From assembly GCF_017808105.1 (NCBI RefSeq), contig NZ_JADBHF010000003.1, positions 124,001 to 188,000 of the forward strand: a stretch of DNA of 64,000 nt, written 5' to 3'. This stretch comes from Brevibacterium renqingii (GTDB lineage: Bacteria; Actinomycetota; Actinomycetes; Actinomycetales; Brevibacteriaceae). The notes under the pieces were generated by a model. That model made no database searches, was not told the DNA's origin, and worked only from the letters and a program-made list of their open reading frames with translations. Position numbers and translations under genes: made by a program. Of this stretch, positions 9,041 to 17,593 are shown in pieces. Within the stretch, counting starts at the first letter, position 1, and the number at the start of each line of letters is the position of its first letter.

Positions 9041-9282
9041 CTCGCCGCCCGCATCCCGCGGTAGAGCACGGTGCAGGCGAGTGATGCCGGTCCGCGACCA
9101 TGCGATTCCCGCCTTCGCGACCCGATGTCTGCAAAGATCATAAGCGAGAGGCGTTCGAGTGCATTCCGCTCGGATCGTTTCGGCGCCAGTCCGATGCCGT
9201 CCATTCAAGGAAGGAACGCCGAGGAGGAAGCCCGCCCTCATCCGCATCACCGAGGACCCGCTCCCGATCGGCCAGATCGAGT

Positions 9283-11094
9283 ATGAGCAGTGAACACAGC
9301 AAGACTCAGGAACTGATCCACCATCTGAAGAATCCGACGACCAAGCTCAGACCCTTCAAACGTGAGGGACTGGACAAGATCGTCTTCTTCGCCGCCGGCA
9401 TCCTCGCCGTCGCCTTCGTCGTATGGGGCTTCGTCTCCCCCAACAGCCTCGGCTCGGTGGCGGGCACGCTGCTGGCCGGCGTGATGGACAACTTCGGATG
9501 GCTCTTCGTCATCGCCGCCACGATCTTCACGATCTTCGTCATCGTCATCGCCGTCAGCCGTTTCGGACGGATCCCGCTGGGCCGCGACGATGAGAAGCCG
9601 GAGTTCAAGACCTCCTCGTGGATCGCGATGATGTTCGCCACGGGCATGGGCATCGGGCTCGTGTTCTCCGCAGTCGGAGAGCCCCTGTTCTTCTACATGT
9701 CCCCTCCCCCGAACACGGTCGACGGCTCCTCCGCCGAGGCGATGGGCACCTCCATGGGCACGACGCTGTTCCACTGGACGCTCTACCCGTGGGCGATGTA
9801 CGCGATCGTCGGCCTCGGCGTGGCCTATGGTTCGTTCCGTCTGGGCCGCTCGCAGCTGTTCTCGTCGATGTTCACTCCGCTGTTCGGCGAACGCGCCGTC
9901 AACGGCTTCGGCGGCAAGGTCATCAATATCCTCGCGATCCTCGCGACCCTGTTCGGTTCGGCCTGTTCGCTGGGTCTGGGCGCAATCCAGATCGGCGGCG
10001 GCATCGAGTCCGCGGGCATCATGGCCGATGTCTCCTCGCCGGTGCTCGTCATCATCATCGCCATCCTCACCGCTGCCTTCGTCGCCTCGGCCGTGTCCGG
10101 AGTGGAGAAGGGCATCCAGTGGCTGTCGAACATCAACATGGTGCTCGCCGTCATCGTCGCTCTCATCGTCTTCATCGGCGGACCGACGCTGTTCATCCTC
10201 AACGTCATCCCCTCCTCGGTGGGTTCGTTCATCCAGGACCTGCCGCAGCTGGCCTCGCGGACCGCGGCCGACGGCCAGGGCGTCAATGACTGGCTGTCGT
10301 CCTGGACGGTCTTCTACTGGGCCTGGTGGGTGTCATGGTCGCCCTTCGTCGGTCTGTTCATCGCCCGCATCTCCCGTGGTCGCACGGTGCGCCAGTTCGT
10401 CACCGGTGTGCTCATCGTCCCCTCCGTCGTCTCGACCATCTGGTTCGCGATCTTCGGGGGCGGCGCCATCGGCATCCAGGAGCGCGCCGAACGCGGCGAG
10501 GGCACCGTCAAGGCTCTGGCCAAGGTCGTCGACGGCGAACCCGACATCAACATGGACACGATCCTCTTCGACCTGCTCGATGCCCTTCCCCTGCCGAACC
10601 TCATTGCGATCATCCTCATGATCGTCACGGTCGTCCTCATCGCGATCTTCTTCGTCACCGGTGCGGACTCGGCCTCGATCGTCATGGGCACTCTGAGCGC
10701 CAACGGCATGCAGGAGCCCGGCAAGGGGCTCGTGATCTTCTGGGGAACAGCGACCGGTGCCGTCGCCGCGGTCATGCTGTTGGCAGGCGGCTCCGACCCC
10801 GCCGAGGCGCTCGACGGGCTGAAGAACATCACGATCGTGTCCGCCCTGCCCTTCGTCATCGTCATGCTCCTGCTCTGCGTGGCGGTGTGGAAGGACCTGT
10901 CGCGGGACCCGCTCGTCATCCAGGAGCAGCTGGCCAACCATGTCCTCGAGCAGACGGTGGCCACGGCCGTCGACGCCTACGACGGCGAGCTCTTCAGCCT
11001 CGAAACCTCTGAGCTGCCCGTCGAGGAAGACCCCGACACCGAGGCGGACGGGGCGGACGCGACTTCCGCCGACAAGGGCACCAGCGAGAAGTGA
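9283..11094 (+). CDS. BCCT-family betaine/choline/carnitine transporter
   Basis: Inner-membrane importer of trimethylammonium osmolytes, driven by Na+ or H+. About 12 hydrophobic segments. Family marks visible: GMGIGLVFSAVGEPLFF in the middle third, and the signature WTVFYWAWWVSWSPFVG followed by LFIARISRGRTVR. Cytosolic acidic C-terminal tail of about 60 residues. The ATG at 9283 (MSSEHSKTQ) gives a normal N-terminus; the upstream in-frame extension is Arg/Ser-rich and unlikely. Substrate cannot be fixed from sequence; betaine or choline is likely. 603 residues. Confidence 0.92.
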   Translation: MSSEHSKTQELIHHLKNPTTKLRPFKREGLDKIVFFAAGILAVAFVVWGFVSPNSLGSVAGTLLAGVMDNFGWLFVIAATIFTIFVIVIAVSRFGRIPLGRDDEKPEFKTSSWIAMMFATGMGIGLVFSAVGEPLFFYMSPPPNTVDGSSAEAMGTSMGTTLFHWTLYPWAMYAIVGLGVAYGSFRLGRSQLFSSMFTPLFGERAVNGFGGKVINILAILATLFGSACSLGLGAIQIGGGIESAGIMADVSSPVLVIIIAILTAAFVASAVSGVEKGIQWLSNINMVLAVIVALIVFIGGPTLFILNVIPSSVGSFIQDLPQLASRTAADGQGVNDWLSSWTVFYWAWWVSWSPFVGLFIARISRGRTVRQFVTGVLIVPSVVSTIWFAIFGGGAIGIQERAERGEGTVKALAKVVDGEPDINMDTILFDLLDALPLPNLIAIILMIVTVVLIAIFFVTGADSASIVMGTLSANGMQEPGKGLVIFWGTATGAVAAVMLLAGGSDPAEALDGLKNITIVSALPFVIVMLLLCVAVWKDLSRDPLVIQEQLANHVLEQTVATAVDAYDGELFSLETSELPVEEDPDTEADGADATSADKGTSEK

Positions 11095-11176
11095 CAGAAG
11101 GCACGGGGGCACGGTCGAGCCTGGCCTGCGCGAACCCGGTCCGCATCGATCCGTACGGAGAGCAGAGTGTCATCGG

Positions 11177-11674
11177 ATGAACACGATCATCAGGCGTGAG
11201 GGAAGGGTCTCCGTCGTCGTCGGCTGGATGCTCGTCGTCATGGCGTTCCTGGCACTGGTCACGTTCATCGTCTTGGCGATCGTCATCGATGCGATGTTCC
11301 TGATCTTCCTCTTCGCTCCGGTCCTCCTGCTGCTCGGAGCGGGTGTGAATTTCTGGATCGGGTCTCGGGCTCGCTTGGAGATCACGCCCGATTCGTTCAT
11401 CTGGTGCAGCTTCGTCGGACGTGCTCGCAGCATTGCGTGGCAGGACCTCGACCGCGTCCTCGTCCCGACGCCGGGGTCCCGTCCGAGACTTGTGGCGGCT
11501 GCCCGGTTGAAGGACGGATCCATCGTGGAGATCGATGCTGTGTGGAGCTCACCGACGTCCCCCGCGAACCTCCTCGGCACTCCTGATCACTCGCCAGCGC
11601 AGAGAGCCCTCATCGACGGGCACCGAGCATATCTGGCCGGGGCTTCTGCGAACCCGGGCTCCCACGGGTCCTGA
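11177..11674 (+). CDS. Small membrane protein with bacterial PH-like domain
   Basis: 165 residues. Two membrane segments (about 12-33 and 38-58) are followed by a soluble part, RLEITPDSFIWCSFVGRARSIAWQDLDRVLV, which has the pattern of bacterial PH domains of the PH_6 type common in actinobacterial membrane proteins. Molecular role unknown. The ATG at 11177-11179 lies 82 bases after the BCCT gene; longer frames read through Arg-rich antisense-like sequence. Convergent with mutM. Confidence 0.75.
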   Translation: MNTIIRREGRVSVVVGWMLVVMAFLALVTFIVLAIVIDAMFLIFLFAPVLLLLGAGVNFWIGSRARLEITPDSFIWCSFVGRARSIAWQDLDRVLVPTPGSRPRLVAAARLKDGSIVEIDAVWSSPTSPANLLGTPDHSPAQRALIDGHRAYLAGASANPGSHGS

Positions 11675-11782
11675 CTGCTCGGTCCGATGGATTGACCGCG
11701 CGGTAGCTTGCCGGCGCGGTCGGTTGCGGCGCAGGGCTGCCGACGCAGTGTGGCACGAACAGTGACTGATGCGCTGGCAACT

Positions 11783-11820
11783 GTAGGAGGTGCGGCCAGC
11801 CGTGGGAGGTGCTGCTGAGC
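11783..11820. repeat. Pair of 19-bp repeat units (copy B of a dispersed element)
   Basis: gtaggaggtgcggccagcc at 11783-11801 and gtgggaggtgctgctgagc at 11802-11820. Together with the preceding bases from 11762 it resembles 3195-3253 near ftsY, roughly 80% over the first 34 bases by eye. Confidence 0.7.
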
Positions 11821-11920
11821 GTGGTCGATGCGCAGCGAGAGCTGCCGACATCAGGGATCAGCCCCCGAAGTGCGCGCCCCCGATGGTTCTGGCGGGAATC
11901 CCTGCGTGGGTCTGATGGGA

Positions 11921-12859
11921 CTAGCGGTACCGCGGCGGCTTCTGGCACACGGGGCAGAAGTGGCTGCTGCGACCGCCGACCGTCAGACGCTGGATCTCGG
12001 TTCCGCAGCGCACGCATTCCTGACCGCCGCGTCCGTAGACGAGCAGTGCCCGGTCGAAGTAGCCGGACTCCCCGTTGACGTTCACATAGAGGGAGTCGAA
12101 GCTCGTGCCGCCCACCGCAAGGGCATCGCTCATCACGGCCGTCGCCGATTCGAGCACGGCCGCCAGCCGTGATTTCAGCGTCCGAGCGGGATTGGCCAAA
12201 GGGTGCACGCCGGCGCGGAACAGCGCCTCATCGGCATAGATGTTGCCGATCCCGCTGACCAGCGTCTGATCGAGCAGGGCTGATTTGATCGCAGTGCGCT
12301 TCTGCGACAGCGCGGTGATCGTCAGGCCGGGTTCGAACTCCGGCTCCAGAGGGTCGGCGGCGATGTGATTCGCCGAGGCCGGGACGAGGCGACCGAATGC
12401 GTGGACGAGCGGCTGCACGCCGAGGTGGCCGAAGATCCGCTGATCGACGAAGCGCAGTTCAGTGGGTCCGCTCCCTTCCGGCACGTCACTGCCCCGCTCC
12501 AGCCGGAGGATGGCTCGCGTGTGGCGGTGGATCGGATCGTCCGCGCGGTGGATGCGCAGCTGACCGCTCATCCCCAGATGGATGAGCAGGCTGAGCTCGG
12601 GCGGTGGCGAAGGCTCGTCCGGAAGCCCGCCTTCCTGCCCGAGGCTGAGCCACATGAACTTCCCCCGCCGCTCGGCACCGATGATCCGGCGTCCCGTCAC
12701 CGCGGTGGTGAAGCCGTCGACGGCGGCAGGGTCGATGCTCCGGGCCGACGTTGTGCCCAGTATTCGGGAGTCGAGCACCTCGACGTCGGTGATGGTCGCT
12801 CCGGCAGTCCACTCGTGGACGCCCACGCGGACGCTTTCGACCTCGGGAAGTTCAGGCAT
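11921..12859 (-). CDS. mutM: Formamidopyrimidine-DNA glycosylase (MutM/Fpg)
   Basis: Removes 8-oxoguanine and ring-opened purines and nicks the strand. Starts MPELPEVE, with catalytic Pro2 and Glu3. The middle contains LIHLGMSGQLRIH and QTLVSGIGNIYADEALFRAGVHP. It ends in a zinc finger with CVRCGTEI and CPVCQK. 312 residues, slightly long for the family. Last gene of the DUF177-rpmF-rnc-mutM run, 33 bases after rnc. Confidence 0.97.
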   Translation of the reverse strand: MPELPEVESVRVGVHEWTAGATITDVEVLDSRILGTTSARSIDPAAVDGFTTAVTGRRIIGAERRGKFMWLSLGQEGGLPDEPSPPPELSLLIHLGMSGQLRIHRADDPIHRHTRAILRLERGSDVPEGSGPTELRFVDQRIFGHLGVQPLVHAFGRLVPASANHIAADPLEPEFEPGLTITALSQKRTAIKSALLDQTLVSGIGNIYADEALFRAGVHPLANPARTLKSRLAAVLESATAVMSDALAVGGTSFDSLYVNVNGESGYFDRALLVYGRGGQECVRCGTEIQRLTVGGRSSHFCPVCQKPPRYR

Positions 12860-12892
12860 CTGGCCACCTGCTCACCAGCAATGAGAACACTC

Positions 12893-13600
12893 TCAGCGTC
12901 GGTAGTCCGGGTAGATCGTGCGGATGGCCTTGACGGCGACTTCCGCGGCGGCAGCCTCGGCCGCCTTCTTCGAGGAACCGTCACCGGAGCCCCAGCTGTT
13001 GACGCCGAGCATCGCAGTGGCGGTGAAGACCATCGCGTGATCGGGACCCGCCGAGGTGATCTCATAGCTCACGGCACCGAGGTCGAGGTCGGCCGCGGCC
13101 TCCTGCAGGGTGGTCTTGAAGTCCATCCCCGCGCCGAGGTTGACCGCATCGTCGAGCATGCCGTCGATGAGGCGGTGGACGAAGGAGAAGGCCGCCTCCC
13201 GTCCGAGGGAGACGAAGGTGGCACCGATGAGAGCTTCGACGGTGTCGGCGAGGATCGAGTCCTTGTTCCGGCCCCCGGTCAGCTCTTCGCCCTTGCCCAG
13301 CAGAATGTGCTCGCCGATGCCGTACCGGCGGGCGATCGCTGCCAGAGCACGCGTGTTGACCACGGCCGAACGCATCTTGGCCAGCTGGCCTTCCGGCAGA
13401 TCCGGGTTGTCGTAGAACAGCGATTCGGTGGCCACGAGCCCGAGCACGGAGTCGCCGAGGAATTCGAGGCGCTCGTTGGTGGGGATCCCACCGGCCTCGA
13501 AGGCGAAGGAACGGTGTGTCAGCGCGAGACGAAAAGTCTCGGGATCGATATCGATCCCGAGACTCTTCTTCAGTTCTGCTGCTGTGGTGTCAGTTTCCAC
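12893..13600 (-). CDS. rnc: Ribonuclease III
   Basis: Double-strand RNA endonuclease for rRNA and mRNA processing. The signature NERLEFLGDSVLG lies at about 42-54; the second acidic cluster ADTVEALIGA follows; a double-stranded RNA-binding domain ends with SSKKAAEAAAAEVAVKAI. The start is inferred: the GTG at 13598-13600, 4 bases after the rpmF stop, gives 235 residues, the usual length. Longer forms would read back through rpmF. Ribosome site is weak, so coupling to rpmF is likely. Confidence 0.94.
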   Translation of the reverse strand: METDTTAAELKKSLGIDIDPETFRLALTHRSFAFEAGGIPTNERLEFLGDSVLGLVATESLFYDNPDLPEGQLAKMRSAVVNTRALAAIARRYGIGEHILLGKGEELTGGRNKDSILADTVEALIGATFVSLGREAAFSFVHRLIDGMLDDAVNLGAGMDFKTTLQEAAADLDLGAVSYEITSAGPDHAMVFTATAMLGVNSWGSGDGSSKKAAEAAAAEVAVKAIRTIYPDYRR

Positions 13601-13604
13601 AGTC

Positions 13605-13808
13605 TCAGACGTCAGCGACCTTGCGGCCCTTGTACTCGAGGTACAGCGGGGTGCCGGCGGCGTCTTCGACGACCTTGGCCTGGTGGGGGCGCGAGTACAC
13701 AACGCGACCGTTCTCCACAGTCTTGACCAGGTTCGGAGCCTTGGCCTTCCACTGCGAACGACGGTGGCGGGTGTTGCTGCGCGACAGTTTACGCTTCGGA
13801 ACAGCCAC
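13605..13808 (-). CDS. rpmF: 50S ribosomal protein L32, cysteine-free form
   Basis: 67 residues starting [20 protein letters not shown], the L32 signature. The zinc-ribbon CxxC pairs of many L32 proteins are absent; the C-terminal half reads [18 protein letters not shown] instead. Cysteine-free L32 is known in Micrococcales and does not need zinc. Two bases after the DUF177 gene and just before rnc, a classic order. Confidence 0.96.
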   Translation of the reverse strand: MAVPKRKLSRSNTRHRRSQWKAKAPNLVKTVENGRVVYSRPHQAKVVEDAAGTPLYLEYKGRKVADV

Positions 13809-13810
13809 GT

Positions 13811-14329
13811 CTAGCTCTCTTTCTTCTCATCCAACAGATTCTTCAATGATGCGAACGGCGATTCGGATTCGTCATCGTCCACCTCGAGGTCCTCCCCCAG
13901 GGTGTAGCTGAACTCCTCGCTCTCATCCCGCGAGGGACTGAACGGCAGAGCCATCACGACGGCGTCTCTGATCGCGGGCTCGAGGTCGAGCTGATCCCGG
14001 TCGATGACGTAGGAGTCCTCGTCGCCTTCGACCTGCTCATAGACGTACATCTCCTGGATGTCGACATCTATCGGCAGCTCGATCGGCTCGAGTGTCCTCG
14101 CGTCTTCGCCACGGGCCGTCGCCGAGACAGTCCCCGACACGTAGATCCCCTCCGACACACTCTCGAACATCAGCTCGAGCGTCAGAGGTGAACCTTGAGC
14201 AACCCCGATCACTTCGATCTTGAGATCCGCTGGAGCCGACAAGGTGGTGTTCACCCGTTCCCATTCGCCCGGATTCCCGAGCAGGCCCATCGATCTGAGA
14301 TCGAAGACGAATTCAGATCGCTGCTTCAT
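13811..14329 (-). CDS. yceD: DUF177 (YceD) protein, large-ribosomal-subunit accumulation factor family
   Basis: 172 residues. DUF177 proteins are encoded next to rpmF across bacteria and affect 23S rRNA accumulation in some of them. Visible: [11 protein letters not shown] near the N-terminus, the central [35 protein letters not shown], and the acidic C-terminus. The ATG at 14327-14329 (MKQRSEF) is chosen because ggagg lies 7 bases upstream. First gene of the four-gene run. Confidence 0.9.
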   Translation of the reverse strand: MKQRSEFVFDLRSMGLLGNPGEWERVNTTLSAPADLKIEVIGVAQGSPLTLELMFESVSEGIYVSGTVSATARGEDARTLEPIELPIDVDIQEMYVYEQVEGDEDSYVIDRDQLDLEPAIRDAVVMALPFSPSRDESEEFSYTLGEDLEVDDDESESPFASLKNLLDEKKES

Positions 14330-14386
14330 GCCCTGTCCTCCCGGTGCGTTTGAGGATGTCGCTCCTGCGTTCACACGCGACTCACC

Positions 14387-14416
14387 ATTCTAATCATCAT
14401 CGGCGGTCATTACCAA
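14387..14416 (-). promoter_or_regulatory. Promoter of the DUF177-rpmF-rnc-mutM run
   Basis: On the minus strand TTGGTA (14411-14416), an 18-base spacer, then TAGAAT (14387-14392). It would give a leader of about 50 bases before the DUF177 start. Confidence 0.6.
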
Positions 14417-14448
14417 TCGATGCCGTTGCCCCCTCGAGGTGTTCCTCG

Positions 14449-15636
14449 TCACCACCGCTCGTGTTCGTTGCGCCAGGTCACTCCCCCGGCGAGCACGAGC
14501 AGTGCGCCGGCGATCGTGAACACGATCCCTGAGCCGGCGACGATGGTCAGCGCCGAGGCGGCCGAGGGGATCGCGACCTGGCTGAGCCGATTGCCCGCCA
14601 AGCGGATGGAGAGCACCGCTGCCCGGTTCGCCGGGTCGGCCAGGGCCGAGACCCAGGACATCGTCAGCGGCTGGGTCAGGCCGAAGCAGAAGCCCGCAAC
14701 CGTGAGCAGCACCCCGAGCACCCACGGCTGGGAGAAGACCGGAATGAGCACCACGCTCACGCCGGCCACCGCCGAGGCGGTCCACAGCAGGGAGAGGTTC
14801 CGCCACCTGGCCGTGAGGCTGCCGATGAAGAGCCGGGAGACCACCGACGCCAGGGTCCGCAGGGTCAGCAGCCAGGTCACCGTGGTCACGGACAATCCGT
14901 TCTGCTCACCGATGAGCGGCAGGTACGCGGTCATCAGGTCGACGGCGGCCAGGGTCGCCATCGACGAGAAGATCGCGGGCTTCATCCCCCGCAGCGCCAG
15001 CAGCGTCCACGGCGTCTGTGCACCTTCGGCCGCCTCGGCGCGGGAGACGTGCGGGGTCCGTCCGCGGAGCATGACGATCACGGCGGCGATGAGGGTGAGC
15101 GCGGAGACGGCGGTCATGAACCACAGGGCGTTCGTGATCGCCGTGTTCCCCGAGGTGGCGTCGGCGACCATGCCGGCCATGGGCAGGCCGATCGTCTGCC
15201 CGATGGACACGCCGAGGGTGAGGTGGCCGAACTTCGCGGTCATCTGCGAGGCCGGGAAGCTCTGCGGGATCAGCGCCTGGGAGGCCACCGTCGTCAGCAG
15301 CTGGCCGAGCCCCAGGCTCATCGTGGCGACGAGCAGCACCGCGAGATTCGGTGCGATCGCGGCGAGCGCGACGGGCAGGATCGACAATGCGGTGCCGATC
15401 CACAGCACTGCGGTCGCATATCCGCGGTCGACGAGGCGGCCGATGAAGAGTGCGAGGAAGAGCGGGACGAGCGAATAGCAGGCGGTCATCAGTCCGAGGA
15501 CGAATCCCGAACCGCCGAGTTCGAGGGTGCGGTACGAGATGAGCACCCGCACACCGTTGTAGGTCGCCTGGGCGATGATGGTGTGGAGGACGAGGCCTGG
15601 GAACCAGGCCCGGTTGGCTGAAGCGGCTGCGCTCAT
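14449..15636 (-). CDS. Major facilitator superfamily transporter, substrate unknown
   Basis: 395 residues with about 12 hydrophobic segments. The cytoplasmic loop between segments 2 and 3 reads LFIGRLVDRG, the degenerate MFS motif A, and TARWRNLSLLW lies at the equivalent site in the second half. No substrate can be assigned. Its ATG lies 3 bases after the coaD stop, so it is probably co-transcribed with coaD. Confidence 0.85.
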   Translation of the reverse strand: MSAAASANRAWFPGLVLHTIIAQATYNGVRVLISYRTLELGGSGFVLGLMTACYSLVPLFLALFIGRLVDRGYATAVLWIGTALSILPVALAAIAPNLAVLLVATMSLGLGQLLTTVASQALIPQSFPASQMTAKFGHLTLGVSIGQTIGLPMAGMVADATSGNTAITNALWFMTAVSALTLIAAVIVMLRGRTPHVSRAEAAEGAQTPWTLLALRGMKPAIFSSMATLAAVDLMTAYLPLIGEQNGLSVTTVTWLLTLRTLASVVSRLFIGSLTARWRNLSLLWTASAVAGVSVVLIPVFSQPWVLGVLLTVAGFCFGLTQPLTMSWVSALADPANRAAVLSIRLAGNRLSQVAIPSAASALTIVAGSGIVFTIAGALLVLAGGVTWRNEHERW

Positions 15637-15639
15637 CCC

Positions 15640-16149
15640 TCAGTCAGCGGCGCCGTCGTGGTCGCCCTCGCCGTGGAGGGCTTCGAGGACAGCGGCAGGG
15701 ACGAGGCCCGTGATGTCGCCACCGCCGGCGTGGACTTCCTTGATGAGGGAGGAGGAGACGTGCTCGAAGCGCGGGTTGCCGGGAACGAAGATCGTCTCGA
15801 GCTCGGACAGATGCCGGTTCATCAGCGCCATCGGCAGTTCGTAGGCGAAGTCCGTGCCCGAGCGCAGTCCCTTGACCACGGCCGGGGCCCCGATGCGGCT
15901 GCAGTAGTCGACGAGGAGGCCACCGGAGACGATGTCGATGCTCACGTTCTCAGCGCCTCGCGTGCGCTCGTCTTCGTCCAGGGAACGCCGGATGAGTGTC
16001 GCGCGGTCGTCCGGGGCGAAACGACCGGACTTCGAAGGATTGTGGACGACGGCGACGACCACCTCCTCGAACAGACGCGAGCTGCGGGCGATGATATCGA
16101 GATGACCCATGGTGAGCGGATCATAGGAACCGGGGCAGACGACCTTCAT
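15640..16149 (-). CDS. coaD: Phosphopantetheine adenylyltransferase
   Basis: Fourth step of coenzyme A synthesis: ATP plus 4'-phosphopantetheine to dephospho-CoA. Nucleotidyltransferase motif PGSYDPLTMGHLDII near residues 6-20, then VVKGLRSGTDFAYE and FVSS-type segment FEHVSSSLIKEV. 169 residues, full length; the ATG at 16147-16149 matches the family start MKVVCPGSYDP. In many actinobacteria it directly follows rsmD; here an importer operon intervenes. Confidence 0.97.
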   Translation of the reverse strand: MKVVCPGSYDPLTMGHLDIIARSSRLFEEVVVAVVHNPSKSGRFAPDDRATLIRRSLDEDERTRGAENVSIDIVSGGLLVDYCSRIGAPAVVKGLRSGTDFAYELPMALMNRHLSELETIFVPGNPRFEHVSSSLIKEVHAGGGDITGLVPAAVLEALHGEGDHDGAAD

Positions 16150-16175
16150 GCTCTCATCGTATCGGCATGGCGGCA

Positions 16176-16637
16176 TCAGATGCGGGCGGACTCGTCTTCC
16201 CGACTGCGGGCCCGAGCATCCTTCCGCGCTTGGACGGCTGCGCGGACGCCGGCGATCAGAAGGGACGGAACGAAGAAGAGTGCGGAATGAACGAGCTGGA
16301 TCTCGACCACGGTTCCGGTCGGAGTGCCGCTGAACAGCGCACCGTTCACGACCGCATAGATGAGGGTCAGCACCACCGCGACGGCTCCGGCCGCAGTGTG
16401 CCGGCCGAACCGTCTCGCAGGGCCGAGGGCATCGAGGCTCTTCGCCGAAGTCACGAGCAGAACGAGCAGAGCCAACGTGAACGCGACCAGGTAGACGAAC
16501 CCGAACCAGGCCGCGAACACGCCCCAGGCAGGCATGATCGCAACAGAGGCGATGATCACGAGTCCGGTTGTCGCTGCCGTCAGCAGCCACGACTGCTTGG
16601 CAAAACGCCAGGAGCCCGAACTCGACTGCTCGGTCAT
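16176..16637 (-). CDS. Four-helix membrane protein of unknown function
   Basis: 153 residues, not recognised. Four hydrophobic segments (about 16-36, 40-62, 80-100, 112-132) and a charged C-terminal tail (ARKDARARSREDES). The ATG at 16635-16637 is chosen because ggaggcacc lies just upstream. It ends 26 bases before coaD on the same strand and may share its transcript. Confidence 0.7.
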   Translation of the reverse strand: MTEQSSSGSWRFAKQSWLLTAATTGLVIIASVAIMPAWGVFAAWFGFVYLVAFTLALLVLLVTSAKSLDALGPARRFGRHTAAGAVAVVLTLIYAVVNGALFSGTPTGTVVEIQLVHSALFFVPSLLIAGVRAAVQARKDARARSREDESARI

Positions 16638-16721
16638 GATGGGTGCCTCCGTCCGGGACGAACCGACCTTCCTCGCTCTCACGCTACCTCACGGCCCGAG
16701 CTGTCTTCAGCCTCCGCGACG

Positions 16722-17477
16722 TTACTGCACGCCCTCCCGCAGCCGCGACCACTGGTCATCGGCGAATCCGTCGTCGCGGCCTCTGAGCACCTGGGCATCG
16801 AAGCCGACGACGGCGCCGTGCAGCCGGGAGGCCGCTTCGGTCATGATTCGGGAGAGGACATCGAGGGATCGGAGCTCATCGCCTGAGGCGACCGCCTCGG
16901 CGAGCTCCCGGTGGCTGTCGATGAGGTCGCACCGAACCTCGTAGCCGCTCTTATCGGACAGGGACAGCAGGCGGGTGTGGACCATCGAGACCTTCATCAG
17001 ATCGGACAGCCGGGCCGATCCCGAGCAGGCGACGAGTGCGTGGTGGAAGGTCAGGTCGGCATCTCCGATCGTGCGGGCGATGTTGTCCTCGATGGCCCGC
17101 TCCAGCTCCTTCAGCGCCTGCTCGATCCCGGCCGTCCCACGCCGGCGGCGGACGATGATCCTGATCGCCTGGGATTCGATCGCCTCGCGCACGGCATAGA
17201 CGTCGTCGATGTCGGTGACGCGCATCCGCCTCACGTGCACGCCGCGTCCGGGCGCATGCGTCATCACCCCTTCGCTGATCAGCCGTTGCAGCGCCTCACG
17301 CAGGGACGGCCGGGACACGGCGAGGAGCTCGGCCGTGCGCACTTCGTTGATCGACTGCCCGGGTTCGAGCGATCCGCTGTAGATGGCGTTGCGGATCTCG
17401 TCGGCGATGAGGTCGATCGTCGACGAGCGGACCACTTTGCGCAGCACCGGGAGCTCGGAAGTAGGAGGATTCGTCAC
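16722..17477 (-). CDS. GntR/FCD-type transcriptional regulator
   Basis: N-terminal winged helix-turn-helix (about 20-85, with LEPGQSINEVRTAELLAVSRPSLREALQRL) and an all-helical FCD ligand-binding domain with AVREAIESQAIRIIV and DLTFHHALVACSGSARL; His and Asp there normally hold a metal. It diverges from the ehu importer and probably controls it. The GTG at 17475-17477 is preferred because TATGAT lies exactly 7 bases upstream, which suggests a leaderless message. The ATG four codons earlier is the alternative. 251 residues. Confidence 0.88.
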   Translation of the reverse strand: MTNPPTSELPVLRKVVRSSTIDLIADEIRNAIYSGSLEPGQSINEVRTAELLAVSRPSLREALQRLISEGVMTHAPGRGVHVRRMRVTDIDDVYAVREAIESQAIRIIVRRRRGTAGIEQALKELERAIEDNIARTIGDADLTFHHALVACSGSARLSDLMKVSMVHTRLLSLSDKSGYEVRCDLIDSHRELAEAVASGDELRSLDVLSRIMTEAASRLHGAVVGFDAQVLRGRDDGFADDQWSRLREGVQ

Positions 17478-17484
17478 AGTTACG

Positions 17485-17490
17485 ATCATA
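17485..17490 (-). promoter_or_regulatory. -10 box of the leaderless GntR gene
   Basis: TATGAT on the minus strand, 7 bases before the GTG start at 17477. Confidence 0.6.
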
Positions 17491-17496
17491 TAACGT

Positions 17497-17540
17497 TGTC
17501 AGACAGTGTGACATCCGGACAACATCAGTATTGAATACTG
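17497..17540. promoter_or_regulatory. Candidate operators between GntR gene and ehuB
   Basis: Two dyads. TGTCA-N7-TGACA at 17497-17513, and cagtattgaatactg at 17526-17540, a perfect 7-1-7 palindrome. TTGTC/GACAA also form an outer dyad (17496-17522). The spacing suits control of both divergent genes by the GntR regulator, which is inference. Confidence 0.55.
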
Positions 17541-17593
17541 TCCAAGAGACGCACGTCACGACGATGTGTCGACGTTCAAGGAAGGAACAGCAC

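Noticed and set aside
8929..9282. Integration site at tRNA-Asn
   Set aside because: The tRNA is intact, no partial second copy is visible nearby, and the following gene is an ordinary transporter.
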